From Streptomyces sp. NBC_00154 (GTDB taxonomy: Bacteria > Actinomycetota > Actinomycetes > Streptomycetales > Streptomycetaceae): a DNA stretch of 64,000 nucleotides. Below, in pieces: positions 1 to 7,626 of the stretch; the first letter of the stretch is position 1, and every line of letters starts with the position of its first letter. A model generated the notes under the pieces. That model saw only the letters and a list, made by a program, of their open reading frames with translations. It had not been told where the DNA came from and searched no databases. Location of the stretch: positions 7,198,501 to 7,262,500 of the forward strand of contig NZ_JAPEMI010000001.1 in assembly GCF_026342835.1 (NCBI RefSeq), in the 5' to 3' direction. The position numbers and the translations under genes were made by a program.

Positions 1-353
1 TCCTCGTACGGCCGATCGGAGTGCGGGCGCGACAGAGACATCGCCATGTCGAGGTAGGTTGCGCCGGCCGTGAGCGCTGCCTGGAAGAGGGGCATCACGA
101 ACCGCGGGTCGGTGGCATTGAGCAGGACGTCGCACCCGTGCCGCGTCAGCAGCGCCGTCACTGCCGCCTGATCGGACGCGTCGACGTGCTCGGCGCGGAA
201 GCGGCCGGCGGCACCCGCGAGGGCAGCGACCGCCGCCTCGGCCCGGCTCAGGTCGTAGTCGGCCACGACCATCTCGTCGAAGAACGGGCGCCGGGCCGCG
301 ATCCGGGTGATCGCGGTGCCCACACCGCCGGCTCCCACAAGCAGAACACGCAT
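1..353 (-). CDS. Saccharopine dehydrogenase-like NAD(P)-binding protein, partial
   Basis: The N-terminal 117 residues are present; the rest lies beyond the left edge. The protein opens with a Rossmann dinucleotide-binding motif (MRVLLVGAGGVGTAIT), followed by an acidic residue at the end of beta-2 (VVADYDLSRAE) and the stretch DVLLNATDPRFV. This layout is typical of the saccharopine dehydrogenase/Lys9-like oxidoreductase family, many of which have no proven lysine role. The ATG at 353 is the natural start because the Rossmann motif begins at residue 3. It is divergent from the TetR gene at 491, so that regulator may control it (inference). The exact substrate cannot be named. Confidence 0.75.
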   Translation of the reverse strand, partial: MRVLLVGAGGVGTAITRIAARRPFFDEMVVADYDLSRAEAAVAALAGAAGRFRAEHVDASDQAAVTALLTRHGCDVLLNATDPRFVMPLFQAALTAGATYLDMAMSLSRPHSDRPYE

Positions 354-490
354 GACACGGACTTCCTCTCTGGAGACGGGGCGTGACCGCGCGGACCGGA
401 GGTGCGGGCGCCCCTGCCGGGAGATCCAACGCCGCGTGCTCCGATAAGGTCAATGGTGTTGGCATAAGGGCCGGGGGTGAGGAGGCGGCG

Positions 491-1204
491 GTGGCGAAAG
501 CTGTGGTGCCTGAAGAGAAACGGCGGCGCCGCCGTCCCACCAGGAGCGGCACAGTGCTGTCCGAGCAACTGATTCTCGAGACCGCCCTGCGGATGCTGCG
601 TGAACACGGCAGCGCGGGACTCACCGCCCGCCGTCTCGGCCTGGCCCTGGACGCCGACCCCAGCACCCTCTACCGGTACTTCCGCGGCATGGACGATCTG
701 ACCCTGGCCATCGGCGACGCCCTCATCGGGCAGGCCCTGCAGGGCTGGCGGCCCACGGGGGAGTGGCGGTCGGATCTGCGCGGCCTCGGGTTGCGCATCC
801 ACGCCGTGTACGTCGGGCATCCGCAGGCGGCACTGCTGACAGCGAACCGGGTCACCGGCCGGGCCCACGAACTGGCGGCCGACGAGGCCATCCTTGACGT
901 ACTTCGCACGGCAGGGTTTCCCTTGCCGGACACGGTACGGATCTACCAGGCCTTCATCGACCAGACCCTGGCCTTCGCCGCGCTCGACGCCGCCTCGCTG
1001 GCTCTGCCACGCGAAAGTCTCAGAGCCGACGAGGACATGTGGCGCTCGACGTACGCCCGCCTGCCGCGCACCACACACCCCCGGATCGCCGAGGCGGCAC
1101 CCCTCCTGGCGACCCGCATGGTCGACAGTGCCTATCCCACCGCCCTGGAGATGCTGCTGGACGGCGCCGCAGCGCAGTGGGAGGCGCTGCGCGCCCGGCG
1201 ATAG
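491..1204 (+). CDS. TetR/AcrR family transcriptional regulator
   Basis: A 237-residue regulator. A basic N-terminal tail (EKRRRRRP) leads into a TetR helix-turn-helix at about residues 25-70, recognisable by LTARRLGLALDADPSTLYRY and the following FRGMDDL. The rest is a helical ligand-binding and dimerisation domain of normal length. An in-frame GTG exists further upstream, but the GTG at 491 follows a purine-rich GAGGAGGCGG ribosome site with good spacing and is preferred. It diverges from the saccharopine-dehydrogenase-like gene with a 137-bp intergenic region, the usual arrangement for a TetR repressor and its target. No clear palindromic operator was found by eye in that gap. Confidence 0.85.
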   Translation: MAKAVVPEEKRRRRRPTRSGTVLSEQLILETALRMLREHGSAGLTARRLGLALDADPSTLYRYFRGMDDLTLAIGDALIGQALQGWRPTGEWRSDLRGLGLRIHAVYVGHPQAALLTANRVTGRAHELAADEAILDVLRTAGFPLPDTVRIYQAFIDQTLAFAALDAASLALPRESLRADEDMWRSTYARLPRTTHPRIAEAAPLLATRMVDSAYPTALEMLLDGAAAQWEALRARR

Positions 1205-1386
1205 AGGATCGTCCGGGGCCGTTGCGGGGCGGACCCGTCCGGTACGGGGACCGGTCCGGTACGACCCATCCCGAGAGCTCCGTGGCACCCCCAGGCCCCG
1301 ACCGTGCGGCCCAACTGCCGTGCCGGAGATTCGGGTTGAATGAGTGACGGGTCCGGTCCGTGGACGGTCCGGATCCTGGTGGTGGA

Positions 1387-3864
1387 TCACATCGCGTGGG
1401 GCGGCGCGAGTTCGGTCCAGATGGTCTTGCCGTTCGGCGTGTAACGGGTGCCCCAGCGTTGGGTGAGCTGGGCGACGAGGAACAGGCCGCGGCCGCCCTC
1501 GTCGTCCGCTCCGGCGCCACGCAGACGAGGAGAAGTGCTGCTGCTGTCGGAGACCTCGCAGATGAGGTTGGTGTTGCGGATCAGCCGGAGCCGGATCGGC
1601 GGGAGGCCGTAGCGGATGGCGTTGGTTACCAGTTCGCTGACCACCAGTTCGGCGATGAACGAGATCTCTTCCAGACCCCACTCGGTCAGCTTCCGCACGG
1701 CCAGGGACCGGGCATCCACGACGACCGCCGGGTCGGCGGCCAGGTCCCAGGTGGCGACGCGATCTGCACCCAGGGCGTGGGTGCGGGCGACCAGGAGCGC
1801 GACGTCGTCCGGTGGCCGGAGGGGGAGCAGGGTGGCGGCCACCTGGTCGCAGATCTGCTCGAGCGGGCGGTCGGGGTGGGACAGGCTGCGCCGCAGTGCC
1901 TGAAGTCCGACGTCGATGTCGGGGTCCCGTCCCAGGAGGAGTCCGTTGGTGAAGAGGGCGAGCACCGTTCCGTCCGCGAGATCCAGCTCGGCGGTCTCGA
2001 AGGGCAGGCCGCCCAGGCCCAGCGGCGGGCCTGCGGGCAGGCGCGGGAACTCGACGGTGCCGTCGGGGTGCACCACCGCGGGCGGGTAGTGGCCGGCGGA
2101 GGCAAGCGTGCAGCGTCGCTCGACCGGGTCGTAGACCGCGTACAGGCAGGTGGTCCCGGTGACCGTGCCGCCGGTCCGCGAGGAGCCGCAGGAACCGTCC
2201 TCCTCGGCGAGCCGGACCACCAGGTCGTCGAGGTGCGTGAGCAGCTCGTCCGGGGGTACGTCGAGGTCGGCGAGGGTGTTCACGGCGGTACGCAGCCGCC
2301 CCATGGTGGCGGAGGCGTGTATGCCGTGTCCGGGGACGTCGCCGACGACCAGGGCGACTCGGGCGCCGGAGAGCGGGATCACATCGAACCAGTCGCCTCC
2401 TACGTCGCTCTCCGCGCCGGCGGGTCGGTAGTGTGCGGCGACCTCGACGGCGTGGAGCTCGGGCAGCTCGCTGGGGAGCAGTCTGCGCTGCAGGGCCAGG
2501 GAGGCGGCGCTTTCGCGGGTGTAGCGGCGGGCGTTGTCGATGCACACGGCGGCCCGGGAGGCCAGTTCTGCGGAGAGGGTGAGGTCCTCGTCGTCGAACG
2601 GGTCCGGTTGCTGCCACCGGTAGAAGCTGGCCACGCCCATCAGGACGTTGCGGGCGGCCAGCGGTACCACCATCAGGGAGTGCGCGCCGGCGGCTCGGAT
2701 TCCCACGATTCGCCGGGCATCGTCCCGCAACCAGTCGGCGGCGAAGTCAAGTCTGGCGACGAGGCGGGCTTCGAGGTCGGCCATGCAACGGGCCTGCGGT
2801 GAAGAGGAGGAAAACCGGCTCAGCTCGCCGACCGCGTACGCCGCCCGGGAATGCCCGCGCCATGTGGACCGAAATGCCGCACGGCGCAGCGTGACGCTGT
2901 CTTCGACCGGACCCGGCCGGGGCGCCTCGCCCTCCACGACGGCGTCCAGCAGATCGACGCTGACGGTGTCGGCCAACCGGGGGACGGCCACCTCGGCCAG
3001 TTCCTGCGCGGTCCGCATGACGTCCAGGGTGGTGCCGATGCGCAGACTGGCTTCGTTGAGCAGAGCTCTCCGTTCCTGGGCCCGGTAACTGGCGGTGACG
3101 TCGATGACCGCGTGGCACAGCCCGAGGACGGCTCCGGCCGGGTCCTGGAGCCGGAAGGTACTGGTGGACCACACATGCTCGTGTTCCGGGTCGGCCACGG
3201 TGCGCCCGCGGTGCACAAAGTCCATGGTCGGGACGCCGGTGTCCAGGACCTGCTGCATCTGCGCCTCGATGGCCTCGGCGCTCAACCCCGGCAGCGCAGC
3301 CCCGATCCGCTTGCCCAGCCGTTGCTCGGTCGGTATGCCGGTCATGCGTTCCAGGGCCACATTGCGCCGTACGCAGCGCAGTTCGGTATCGGTGACCAGC
3401 AGGCCGACGGGCGACTGGGAGAAGAGTCCTTCCATGACCGCCCGGTCGCCCTCCCAGCGGCGCATCTGGGATGCCTCGACGGCCAGCACCACCCAGTGCG
3501 GTGCGGTCCCGGGGCTTTCGGGGCCGGTCGAGGGGTACGCCCACAGGACCAGCTCCAGCAGTCGGCCGTCCTCGCAGCGCACGGTCACGACCGCGGAACG
3601 TACCTCCGGTGCCCCTCGCAGTGCGATCCGTGCCGCGGCGGCTGCGGCCGGCTCGGGCCGGGCGAGCAGTTCGATGGCGGGCCGGCCCAGGACCTGGGCC
3701 GCCGGATGGCCCAGCAGCTGTTCGGCAGCCGGGCTCCATCGGACAACGACACCTCGGGAATCCAGCACAGCGGTCGCCGCCACCTCGGCGCCAACGGCCG
3801 CATCACTCCCCAGGCCGCCTCCGGTATCCCGTGCCATCCGCGCCGTCCCACAACTTCCGATCAT
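1387..3864 (-). CDS. PAS-PAS-GAF-SpoIIE phosphatase with C-terminal HATPase (anti-sigma type kinase) domain
   Basis: An 825-residue multidomain signalling protein. In order: a PAS domain (about 15-110), a second PAS domain (about 130-240, with GLLVTDTELRCVRRN), a GAF-like domain (about 260-400), a SpoIIE/PP2C phosphatase domain (about 430-640, with GGDWFDVIPL, GDVPGHG and DDVALLVAR) and a HATPase_c_2 domain (about 690-820, with ELVTNAIRYG and GRGLFLVAQL). Such proteins control anti-anti-sigma factors or related partners. The usual YTDGL motif is FTNGL here, so one metal-binding Asp is replaced by Asn and activity may be reduced. The frame stays open to 4485, but the ATG at 3864 has a GAGGAGGG ribosome site 8 nt upstream and directly precedes the first PAS domain. 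No partner sigma or anti-anti-sigma gene is adjacent. Confidence 0.88.
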   Translation of the reverse strand: MIGSCGTARMARDTGGGLGSDAAVGAEVAATAVLDSRGVVVRWSPAAEQLLGHPAAQVLGRPAIELLARPEPAAAAAARIALRGAPEVRSAVVTVRCEDGRLLELVLWAYPSTGPESPGTAPHWVVLAVEASQMRRWEGDRAVMEGLFSQSPVGLLVTDTELRCVRRNVALERMTGIPTEQRLGKRIGAALPGLSAEAIEAQMQQVLDTGVPTMDFVHRGRTVADPEHEHVWSTSTFRLQDPAGAVLGLCHAVIDVTASYRAQERRALLNEASLRIGTTLDVMRTAQELAEVAVPRLADTVSVDLLDAVVEGEAPRPGPVEDSVTLRRAAFRSTWRGHSRAAYAVGELSRFSSSSPQARCMADLEARLVARLDFAADWLRDDARRIVGIRAAGAHSLMVVPLAARNVLMGVASFYRWQQPDPFDDEDLTLSAELASRAAVCIDNARRYTRESAASLALQRRLLPSELPELHAVEVAAHYRPAGAESDVGGDWFDVIPLSGARVALVVGDVPGHGIHASATMGRLRTAVNTLADLDVPPDELLTHLDDLVVRLAEEDGSCGSSRTGGTVTGTTCLYAVYDPVERRCTLASAGHYPPAVVHPDGTVEFPRLPAGPPLGLGGLPFETAELDLADGTVLALFTNGLLLGRDPDIDVGLQALRRSLSHPDRPLEQICDQVAATLLPLRPPDDVALLVARTHALGADRVATWDLAADPAVVVDARSLAVRKLTEWGLEEISFIAELVVSELVTNAIRYGLPPIRLRLIRNTNLICEVSDSSSTSPRLRGAGADDEGGRGLFLVAQLTQRWGTRYTPNGKTIWTELAPPHAM

Positions 3865-4381
3865 GGCCGCAGCCCTCCTCGGCAGCGTATTCCCGATCCG
3901 ATGGAAGCGCTCTGTACGGGCTGTGCCGAGAGTGCACAGCCGGTGTGCGCGCGGCTGCGCATCGACAGCGCTCGGCGCCCTGGTCGAGCGCCGAATGATC
4001 ACTGGTGGCCGTAGTCGCCCCCAGAGGGCTACGGGGGTGACCGGGCGTGGGGCCGGCGGGTGTCGGTCACCGAATCCACCCGTCGGCCCACTGAGCGGAC
4101 GGTGCACAGCCCACTCCGCCACGGAGCGCCCCATGTGCGAGCGCAGGTCCCGATCTCGGCCGGTGCGCGGCCGACGTGCCTCTGCCGTGGTACGTCCGCA
4201 CTGCCGCCCGGCTGCGAGCCGCACCCGGGCACCCGGACCAAGTCCCGCTGCGGCGCTCAGGTTTTGACGTTTCTTTACAACCCGGTGCGGTGCCACGTCG
4301 TCTCTGTTCACGAATCCCGGATCGGCCGGCCCGGTGTCCGCCCATGAGGCCGGCGGCCGCCGTGAGGAGAGGGAGCAGGAC
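3865..4381. other. Intergenic region between the divergent SpoIIE and DUF4232 genes
   Basis: 517 bp between two divergent genes. The SpoIIE reading frame runs on into it without a stop, but there is no start codon with a ribosome site and no recognisable domain, so I treat it as non-coding. It must hold the promoters of both genes. A possible ECF-type promoter near 4278-4302 is listed separately. Confidence 0.4.
4278..4302 (+). promoter_or_regulatory. Possible ECF-sigma promoter upstream of the DUF4232/sortase/sigma cassette
   Basis: CAACCC at 4278-4283 followed by CGTC at 4299-4302 resembles the AAC (-35) and CGTC (-10) elements recognised by many actinobacterial ECF sigma factors, with about 17 nt between AAC and CGTC. 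It lies about 80 bp before the first gene of a cassette that encodes an ECF sigma factor, so autoregulation is possible. This is pattern matching by eye only. Confidence 0.25.
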
Positions 4382-5104
4382 ATGCGAAAGGGACCACTCG
4401 CCGCCGGTGCGGCGGTCGCAGCCGTCGCCGTGTTCACCGTCGTCCCCGCGACGGCGGCCATGCCCGCACAAGAGGCATCCAGCACCCCGATGTGCGCGAC
4501 CTCGCAGTTGACGGGCTCGCTCGGCGCCGGCGACGCCGGCGCGGGGAACCTCTACCGCTACCTGGTGCTGACCAACCACAGTTCGACAACCTGCCACCTC
4601 ACCGGTTTCCCCGGTGTGTCGCTGTTGGACGCCTCCGGCCGGCAGATCGGTCCGGCCGCGACCCGCGAGCACACGTCGTACGAGCCGGTGGTACTGAAGC
4701 CGGGCGGCTCGGCCAGCGACACCATCCACACCGTCAACCGCCAGGGCACCTGCCTGCCCTCCTCCACCCAGGTGCGGGTCTACCCACCCGGCAACACCGC
4801 GTCACTGGTCCTTGTCGGCGAGATCGCCAACTGCCACAGCGTGCTGAGTGTCACGCCGCTCGCCGCGGGCACCGGCGGCAACCCGGCGGGTTCCTTGCCG
4901 AGCAGTGGCGGCACCGGCGGATCAGGGTCCGGCGGGCAGGTCACCGCCGTGCCCAGCGGCGCACCGGACACCGGGATGGCCGCCACCTCCCCCGACGGGG
5001 CCCATCCGGGCCGGGCCCTGGGTGCAGGAGCGGGCGGAGTGCTGGCACTCGGCGGTGCCGGTTTCGCGGTCGCGCTGCGGCGCCGGGCGTGGGTCCGGGG
5101 CTGA
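4382..5104 (+). CDS. Secreted DUF4232 protein with C-terminal membrane anchor and sorting-like motif
   Basis: A 240-residue exported protein. An N-terminal signal peptide (MRKGPLAAGAAVAAVAVF...ATAAM) is followed by a DUF4232 domain (about residues 35-165, with AGNLYRYLVLTNHS, TCHLTGFPGVSLLD and VYPPGNTASL). A Gly/Ser/Pro linker, the motif APDTG, a hydrophobic helix and a RRRAWVRG tail follow. That C-terminal architecture resembles a sortase substrate, although APDTG is not a canonical LPxTG or LAxTG and sits about 15 residues before the helix. The ATG at 4382 follows a GAGGAGAGGG ribosome site. A class F sortase gene starts 3 bp downstream, so the two are surely co-expressed. DUF4232 has no established function. 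Confidence 0.85.
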   Translation: MRKGPLAAGAAVAAVAVFTVVPATAAMPAQEASSTPMCATSQLTGSLGAGDAGAGNLYRYLVLTNHSSTTCHLTGFPGVSLLDASGRQIGPAATREHTSYEPVVLKPGGSASDTIHTVNRQGTCLPSSTQVRVYPPGNTASLVLVGEIANCHSVLSVTPLAAGTGGNPAGSLPSSGGTGGSGSGGQVTAVPSGAPDTGMAATSPDGAHPGRALGAGAGGVLALGGAGFAVALRRRAWVRG

Positions 5105-5107
5105 GCG

Positions 5108-5770
5108 TTGAGCGCCTTCGCCCCGCCCGCGCATCGGCTCCGTCACCGTACGGCGAACGCGATCGCGCTCACTTCGGCGGTTCTCACACTCATCTGCGGC
5201 TGCACGCCGACTGCGCCCGCCCACGAGCCGTCCTCCAGCGGTGCCGTGTCCTCCGCGCCGCCCGGCACCGCCGCCGCGGCGCCGCAGCCGGCCGCGGTCC
5301 GCGCCATGGCGCGCTCACTGCCCGAGCGGCTGCGCATTCCGGTGATCGGCGTCGACACCGCCGTGATGTCCCTGGGGCTGCTCGCCGGCGGTGAGGTGGC
5401 CGTGCCGCCGATCGCCGCGCACGCACCCGCGGGCTGGTACGACGGCTCGCCGACGCCCGGCCAGACGGGGCCGTCGGTGATCCTCGGCCACGTCACCGTC
5501 GGCAGGTACGGGGACGGGGTCTTCAAGCAGCTGCCCCGGTTACGTGCGGGCGACCGGGTGTCGGTCACCCGCAAGGACGGCTCGGTGGCGACGTTCGCCG
5601 TGGACTCGGTGCAGACGGTGGCCAAAACAAGATTCCCGACACAGCGTGTGTACGGGATCGTCGACCACCCGGCGCTGCGTCTCATCACCTGCGGCGGCAC
5701 CCGGGTCGGCGCAGCCGGCGGCTACTCGGACAACGTCATTGTCTACGCCTCGCTGGTCGCCGGGTCGTGA
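5108..5770 (+). CDS. Class F sortase
   Basis: A 220-residue sortase, probably a cell-surface transpeptidase. It has an N-terminal hydrophobic export segment with a lipobox-like ICGC, a Pro/Ala-rich spacer and a sortase domain from about residue 70 with the class F start LRIPVIGVDTAV. The catalytic His is H128 in ILGHV and the catalytic Cys is C195 in LITCGG. The third catalytic residue, an Arg normally placed shortly after the Cys, is not obvious: the segment ends GGYSDNVIVYA, and the only Arg after the Cys is in GGTRVG. The start is a TTG at 5108, 3 bp after the DUF4232 stop. The stop overlaps the sigma factor start by 4 bp (GTGA). Confidence 0.85.
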   Translation: MSAFAPPAHRLRHRTANAIALTSAVLTLICGCTPTAPAHEPSSSGAVSSAPPGTAAAAPQPAAVRAMARSLPERLRIPVIGVDTAVMSLGLLAGGEVAVPPIAAHAPAGWYDGSPTPGQTGPSVILGHVTVGRYGDGVFKQLPRLRAGDRVSVTRKDGSVATFAVDSVQTVAKTRFPTQRVYGIVDHPALRLITCGGTRVGAAGGYSDNVIVYASLVAGS

Positions 5771-6324
5771 GCGGGGAGCAGGCGGCCGCCTTGCCGGCCA
5801 GCACGACGGGTGTCACGACAGGAAGGAGGCGAGCGGCCATCCGGTCTCAAGAGCACGCGGCCTCCGAACTGTTCGCGGCCGTCTACCCGCGGCTGGCCGG
5901 CTGGGTGCGCCGGCTGGTGGAGGACGACGAGACCGCGCACGAGATCGCCGCGGAGGCGTTCACCCGGCTGTGGGCGCGCTGGGCCAGGGTTGAGGAGCCC
6001 AGCGGCTTCCTCTACGTGACTGCGGCGAACCTGGTCCGCGACCACTGGCGCAAACTGGAGCGTGAACGCGGGGCCATGCGCCGTGTCACCGCCCAGGAAC
6101 AGCGGAAGCAGCACCACGAGACCGATCCTTCCGTACGCATGCTGGTGCAGTCGCTGCCCGCGCGGCTGCGCAACCCGGCTCTGCTGTACTACTACGCCGA
6201 TCTACCGGTACGCGAGGTGGCGAGGCTGCTGGGCCGCAGGGAGGGAACCATCAAGGCCGATCTGCACGCGGCCCGCGAACTGCTCCGCGCCGAGCTCGGG
6301 GGACACCATGACCGGATCGCCTGA
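5767..6324 (+). CDS. RNA polymerase ECF sigma factor
   Basis: A 185-residue sigma-70 family factor with region 2 (about 30-95: LFAAVYPRLAGWVRRLVED, AAEAFTRLWARWARVEEPSG) and region 4 (about 120-180: LPARLRNPALLYYYADLPVR followed by a helix-turn-helix with GRREGTIKADLHAARELLR). The length and absence of regions 1 and 3 mark it as an ECF factor. It starts at a GTG overlapping the sortase stop. The downstream membrane DUF4232 gene begins 17 bp before its stop, so all three are translationally coupled. Ordinarily an ECF factor is held by an anti-sigma factor; the next gene is the only candidate here. Confidence 0.88.
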   Translation: MSGEQAAALPASTTGVTTGRRRAAIRSQEHAASELFAAVYPRLAGWVRRLVEDDETAHEIAAEAFTRLWARWARVEEPSGFLYVTAANLVRDHWRKLERERGAMRRVTAQEQRKQHHETDPSVRMLVQSLPARLRNPALLYYYADLPVREVARLLGRREGTIKADLHAARELLRAELGGHHDRIA

Positions 6325-7174
6325 CGACCGTGAGGACGGCGACCTGACCAGGCGGCTGGATGCCGGCCGGCCCGACCCGCTGGAGCCGTTGCTGCGCCCG
6401 CCGGCCACCTACCTGGCCACTCCGCCCGGGGCCTTCCACCGGATCCGCCGCCGGGCGGTGCGCCGCAGGCGGACCCGGGCTGTGATGGTTGCTGCGGCCG
6501 CCGCCGCGGTGCTCGGCGGTGCCCCGTACCTGGTCGGGGCGATCTCCACGCACGGTGGCGACGAGCTGGTCGTACCCACCGTCACCGGTACGCGGACCGG
6601 CCCGGGCCCGCACTCGTACGCGCCCAGCCCCTCCACCCCACCGTCCACTACTCCGCCCCCGACCGTCCCGACCCCTGCCCACCGCCGACCGGGCGACCCG
6701 TCCGCCGGCACAACCGGTGCGTCCGGCCGCACAGTCGGTCCGTCCGGTCGCCCGCCGGGTACCTCATCGATGTGCACCGCCTCGCAGCTCACCGTCTCGC
6801 TCGGCGGCGGTGACGCGGGTGCGGGCAATCTCTACCGGTACCTCGTGGTCACGAACCGCACGTCGGGTGCGTGCCAGGTCTCCGGCTACCCGGGGCTGTC
6901 CCTGCTGGACGCGGGCGGAAAGCAGATCGGTGCGCCGGCGACCCGCGACCGCAGGACGTACGCACCGGTGGTCCTGGAGCCCGGCGGCTCCGCGAGCGTC
7001 ACGATCCACACCCTCAACCGGCAGGGGGCGTGCCTGCCCACGTCGGCGCAGTTGCGGATCTATCCCCCTGGCAACACCGCCTCGCTGGTGATCCCGGGAG
7101 AGATCACCAATTGCGACGGCCGATTCAGCGTCACGCCGTTCGCCGCCGGCACGTCCGGGAACCCGTCGGCCTGA
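6308..7174 (+). CDS. Single-pass membrane protein with extracytoplasmic DUF4232 domain; possible anti-sigma partner
   Basis: 288 residues. A 55-residue basic cytoplasmic N-terminus (DDREDGDLTRRLDAGRPDPLE) is followed by one transmembrane helix (about 58-80), a Pro/Thr-rich linker and a DUF4232 domain (about 155-288). The C-terminal domain closely parallels the one in the secreted protein at 4382: both carry AGNLYRYLV, GLSLLD or GVSLLD, and YPPGNTASLV. The position after and overlapping an ECF sigma gene, plus a cytoplasmic tail and outer sensor domain, suits a membrane anti-sigma or sigma-modulating role. There is no zinc-finger (ZAS) motif, so that role is inference. The ATG at 6308 gives the complete N-terminal tail. 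Confidence 0.8.
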   Translation: MTGSPDDREDGDLTRRLDAGRPDPLEPLLRPPATYLATPPGAFHRIRRRAVRRRRTRAVMVAAAAAAVLGGAPYLVGAISTHGGDELVVPTVTGTRTGPGPHSYAPSPSTPPSTTPPPTVPTPAHRRPGDPSAGTTGASGRTVGPSGRPPGTSSMCTASQLTVSLGGGDAGAGNLYRYLVVTNRTSGACQVSGYPGLSLLDAGGKQIGAPATRDRRTYAPVVLEPGGSASVTIHTLNRQGACLPTSAQLRIYPPGNTASLVIPGEITNCDGRFSVTPFAAGTSGNPSA

Positions 7175-7626
7175 TGCAGCGGCAGCCGATCGGGCATCGA
7201 GGCACCGCACCCCGACCGCGGTACTGTGCTGTCCGCCCTCAGGATGTGATCCGGGACACCACGGTTGGCAAGGTTCCGTCGACATCGAGGACTGCGGGAC
7301 CACGTACCGCTTCCGAGCCGCCGACGACTTCTGCACGGGGGAACCGCTGGCGTCGATCTCGAAGCGAACGCGGCGGTGCTCGGCATGTGAGTGATCCACC
7401 CCACGACAGTTCGGGACCCGAGGGAGGCACTTCGGGCCGCGAGGCTCCGAAGCGCCTTTATGTGCGGGTCGGAGAAGTAGCTTCGATATCAGCAGTCACC
7501 CGCTCCCGGGCGGTGGGGGCGTATCCGTGGCCGAGACCGCGGAGCGTCCGGCTGAGGTGAAGGCCCGTGAGGTGAACGACAGGAACCTCACTGCCCACCG
7601 CCGTCACCATTGAAGGAGTTCCGCCG
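7175..7626. other. Intergenic region before mmsA
   Basis: About 450 bp with no convincing gene. A short open stretch near 7270-7385 could encode a few dozen residues with cysteines, but it has neither a ribosome site nor a recognisable domain. The final 20 bp hold the ribosome site (AAGGAG) of the dehydrogenase gene. Confidence 0.35.

Noticed and set aside
1205..1386. Repeated GTCCGG hexamers between the TetR and SpoIIE genes
   Set aside because: Irregular spacing and common in high-GC DNA; not a tandem repeat or a clear terminator.
1360..2802. A 480-codon plus-strand open frame antisense to the SpoIIE gene
   Set aside because: No domain and no ribosome site; the minus-strand frame has clear phosphatase and ATPase motifs.
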